In this document: positions 62,445 to 64,000 of the stretch, piece after piece | Numbering within the stretch: the first letter of the stretch is position 1 | Layout: each line of letters begins with the position of its first letter | NCBI RefSeq assembly: GCF_003862485.1 | Contig: NZ_RRCM01000001.1 | Location: 185,889-249,888 of the forward strand | DNA from: Lachnoanaerobaculum orale | Lineage (GTDB): Bacteria > Bacillota > Clostridia > Lachnospirales > Lachnospiraceae | Reading direction: 5' to 3' | DNA length: 64,000 bases | The notes under the pieces: model-generated | What the model saw: only the letters and a program-made list of their open reading frames with translations | Databases searched by the model: none | Told to the model about the DNA's origin: nothing | Translations under genes and position numbers: made by a program

Positions 62445-64000
62445 TTATTTTCCCTTACTTTGTTTTTTAATTGTTCTCATTTGACTTTTTGTTATAAATT
62501 CAAAATCTGTATTAAAATGACAAATCTCATGTAGCTTATCTGTAAGCTCCGTTCTTTTATATAGCGGTATAAAACCTTGCTCTTTTACATACGCAAAATT
62601 AAAATCCTTTAAGGTTTTTAGAATCTCTTCACATGTATATTTGTGTTCTAAAGCTTTCTCAAGATATCTGTAAATAATCAATGCTAAAAAACAAGTTAAG
62701 AAGTGAGCCGTAATTCTGTCAACTCTTTGTAAGTACACAGGCCTTGCCTCAAACTCGGTTTTCATAATTCTAAAGCACTCTTCGATTTGCCATCTCTTTT
62801 CACTTATACTTAGTATTTCACTTACATTATCGTCAAGTAGGTCTGTTGAGACAGCATACATACCGTCATACTTAGTTTCTTCATCTATTTTATCTGTATT
62901 AAGAAAGTTATGTACATTTGCCTTTTCTCCATCATCAGTCACCGCAAGGCTACTAATAAACCTGGCAGGGTCATTAGGATTTCGCCTTTCTTTTTTGATG
63001 CTACCTTTTTCAAGCATTAGCTTAGCTCTGTCAACTTGTTTTTCTCTAATAGTTTTTTGGTATTTGGCATATTTAGGTGAATATGTGATGATAAGTCTCT
63101 GAGATAAATCTTTAGGCGTATACGGAGCATCTTTGTAATATATAGCCTCATCATCCCTTGATATTTCTGATAAATCTACTACTTTATCATCAGACAAACG
63201 TTTAAATCCTTTAGTGTCTAAAGCCCATTGTCTATCTTGTGCATTAAGCTTTTTTATAGATTGTGTAACGACAAAGGCTCTTTCGCCCATATGATTGTAT
63301 TTTCTTATTTTTTCCGAACCGAGTCCTGCATCGCTACAGTAAATAAACTTTTGACAGTCAAACTCGTTTAAAATCTTTTCTTCAAGAGGTTTAATAGAAG
63401 TTTGCTCATTAGCATTACCCGGAAATAGAGAAAAAGCAAGAGGAATGCTGTCACCATCCATAAACATCCCCATTTGTACTATAGGGTTTGGTCTGTGTTC
63501 CTTACTTTTGCCATATTTCTTAATTCCGTCTTCATCTTCAATCTCAAAATAATAATTGGTGCAATCATAAAAAAGAATCTTATCATTGCGTTTTCCTAAT
63601 AAGTGGCTGTTTTTATAAGTTTCAGATTGTATAAGGTCACATTCTTTAGCAAGTACATTTAAAGAACGGTACACGTCATGTAGTTGGTAAGACGGCGGCT
63701 CCAAAAAGTCCAGTGCACATTTATAACTTGAGCGTTTACTGGAAGGTTCAAGTATTCTTGAGTAAATCAAATCTGATAATATCGAGTTGATATCAAACTT
63801 GAAGCTATATTTATCCCTTATTTTTCTGCAAACTTTATCCAAGCCAAGTTTATAATAAAAGTATTGCAAAAACAGATATCCCCCACGATAGAAGACTTGT
63901 TGTTGAGGTTGAAGTCTTTTATTGGAGTTAAAAGAAATATTTACTGTTTTTTCTTCTTTATATTTTTGTGTTTCAAGTCTTGCCTCAGCACGAGCCCATT
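62445..64000 (-). mobile_element. IS1634-family transposase (5' end beyond window)
   Basis: DDE (IS4-superfamily) transposase. Seen parts: ILFYDCTNYYFE (first Asp region), FIYCSDAGLGSE (second Asp region) and ISEKRWQIEECFRIMKTEF (YREK-like segment with the Glu). The frame stays open past the GTG/TTG-like starts near 63869 to base 64000, adding WARAEARLETQKY and YRGGYLFLQYFYYKLGLDK, so at least 518 residues are present and the N-terminus is outside. No frameshift in the visible part. The left end of the element falls between about 62280 and 62444. Confidence 0.9.

Noticed and set aside
1..64000. CRISPR arrays, tRNA and rRNA genes
   Set aside because: No regularly spaced direct repeats, no cloverleaf-like gene with the GTTCRANYC arm, and no rRNA-like stretch was noticed. 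A dedicated tRNA/CRISPR scan could still reveal something short.

Overview
The window looks like the chromosome of a low-GC, strictly anaerobic, fermentative Firmicute, most likely an oral or gut Lachnospiraceae (Lachnoanaerobaculum-like). The evidence is an oxygen-independent class III ribonucleotide reductase, a 2-hydroxyacyl-CoA dehydratase with ETF, AGGAGG-type ribosome binding sites, many YesM/YesN-type two-component systems, and Clostridia-style ABC, TRAP and PTS uptake genes. No rRNA, tRNA or CRISPR array was seen. The genus is a guess from gene content and codon style, not from a marker gene.

Layout. 1-372: 5' part of a peptide/nickel-type ABC permease (minus). 373-16.7 kb: ordinary genes with somewhat higher GC: nrdD behind a pair of NrdR boxes, tyrS, aroF-nrdG plus a C39-like putative peptidase, a histidine kinase/response regulator pair next to a complete TRAP transporter, NADH oxidase, and a licT-EIIA-nagE PTS operon behind a RAT antiterminator/terminator. 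17.0-57.1 kb: a more AT-rich block of catabolic modules. These are (i) a nucleoside operon (BMP-type ABC importer, cysteine hydrolase, PfkB kinase, uridine-phosphorylase-like enzyme, BtpA-like protein, Fe-alcohol dehydrogenase, TrpA-like aldolase, UTRA-type GntR regulator); (ii) an FCD-type GntR regulator followed by a 2-hydroxyacyl-CoA dehydratase / CoA-transferase / CoA-ligase / acyl-CoA dehydrogenase / ferredoxin-type ETF cluster, i.e. the reductive branch of a Stickland-like (FldABC/HadABC) fermentation with features of caffeate reduction; (iii) a tetronate module (KdgT permease, frameshifted DUF1537 kinase, PdxA2, RpiB paralog) divergent from a TIM paralog and a DeoR regulator; (iv) a two-component system with a third gene encoding a catalytically dead RbsA-like ABC ATPase, followed by a sugar ABC importer, sugar epimerase, HxlB-like isomerase, fused DhaK-DhaL kinase and a second RpiB paralog. 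57.2-62.2 kb: YcxB-like protein, orphan TRAP binding protein, YqhD/BdhA-type alcohol dehydrogenase, an AAA ATPase with a broken TOPRIM-like partner, and a CYTH protein. 62.4 kb to the end: an IS1634-type transposase running off the window.

How the genes fit together. Modules iii and iv share marker families (RpiB paralogs with lost histidines, an EryH/LerI-like TIM, a DhaKL kinase). Together they can plausibly carry four-carbon sugars and acids to erythrose 4-phosphate and DHAP. Module i would take nucleosides to a sugar phosphate cleaved by a TrpA-like aldolase; no described pathway with this exact gene set is known to me. Module ii would activate a 2-hydroxyacid or an acrylic acid to its CoA ester, dehydrate it, and reduce the enoyl-CoA with ETF, possibly by electron bifurcation. 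The most unusual items are the degenerate ABC ATPase coupled to a two-component system, the nucleoside operon, and two frameshifted genes whose breaks lie in A-runs.
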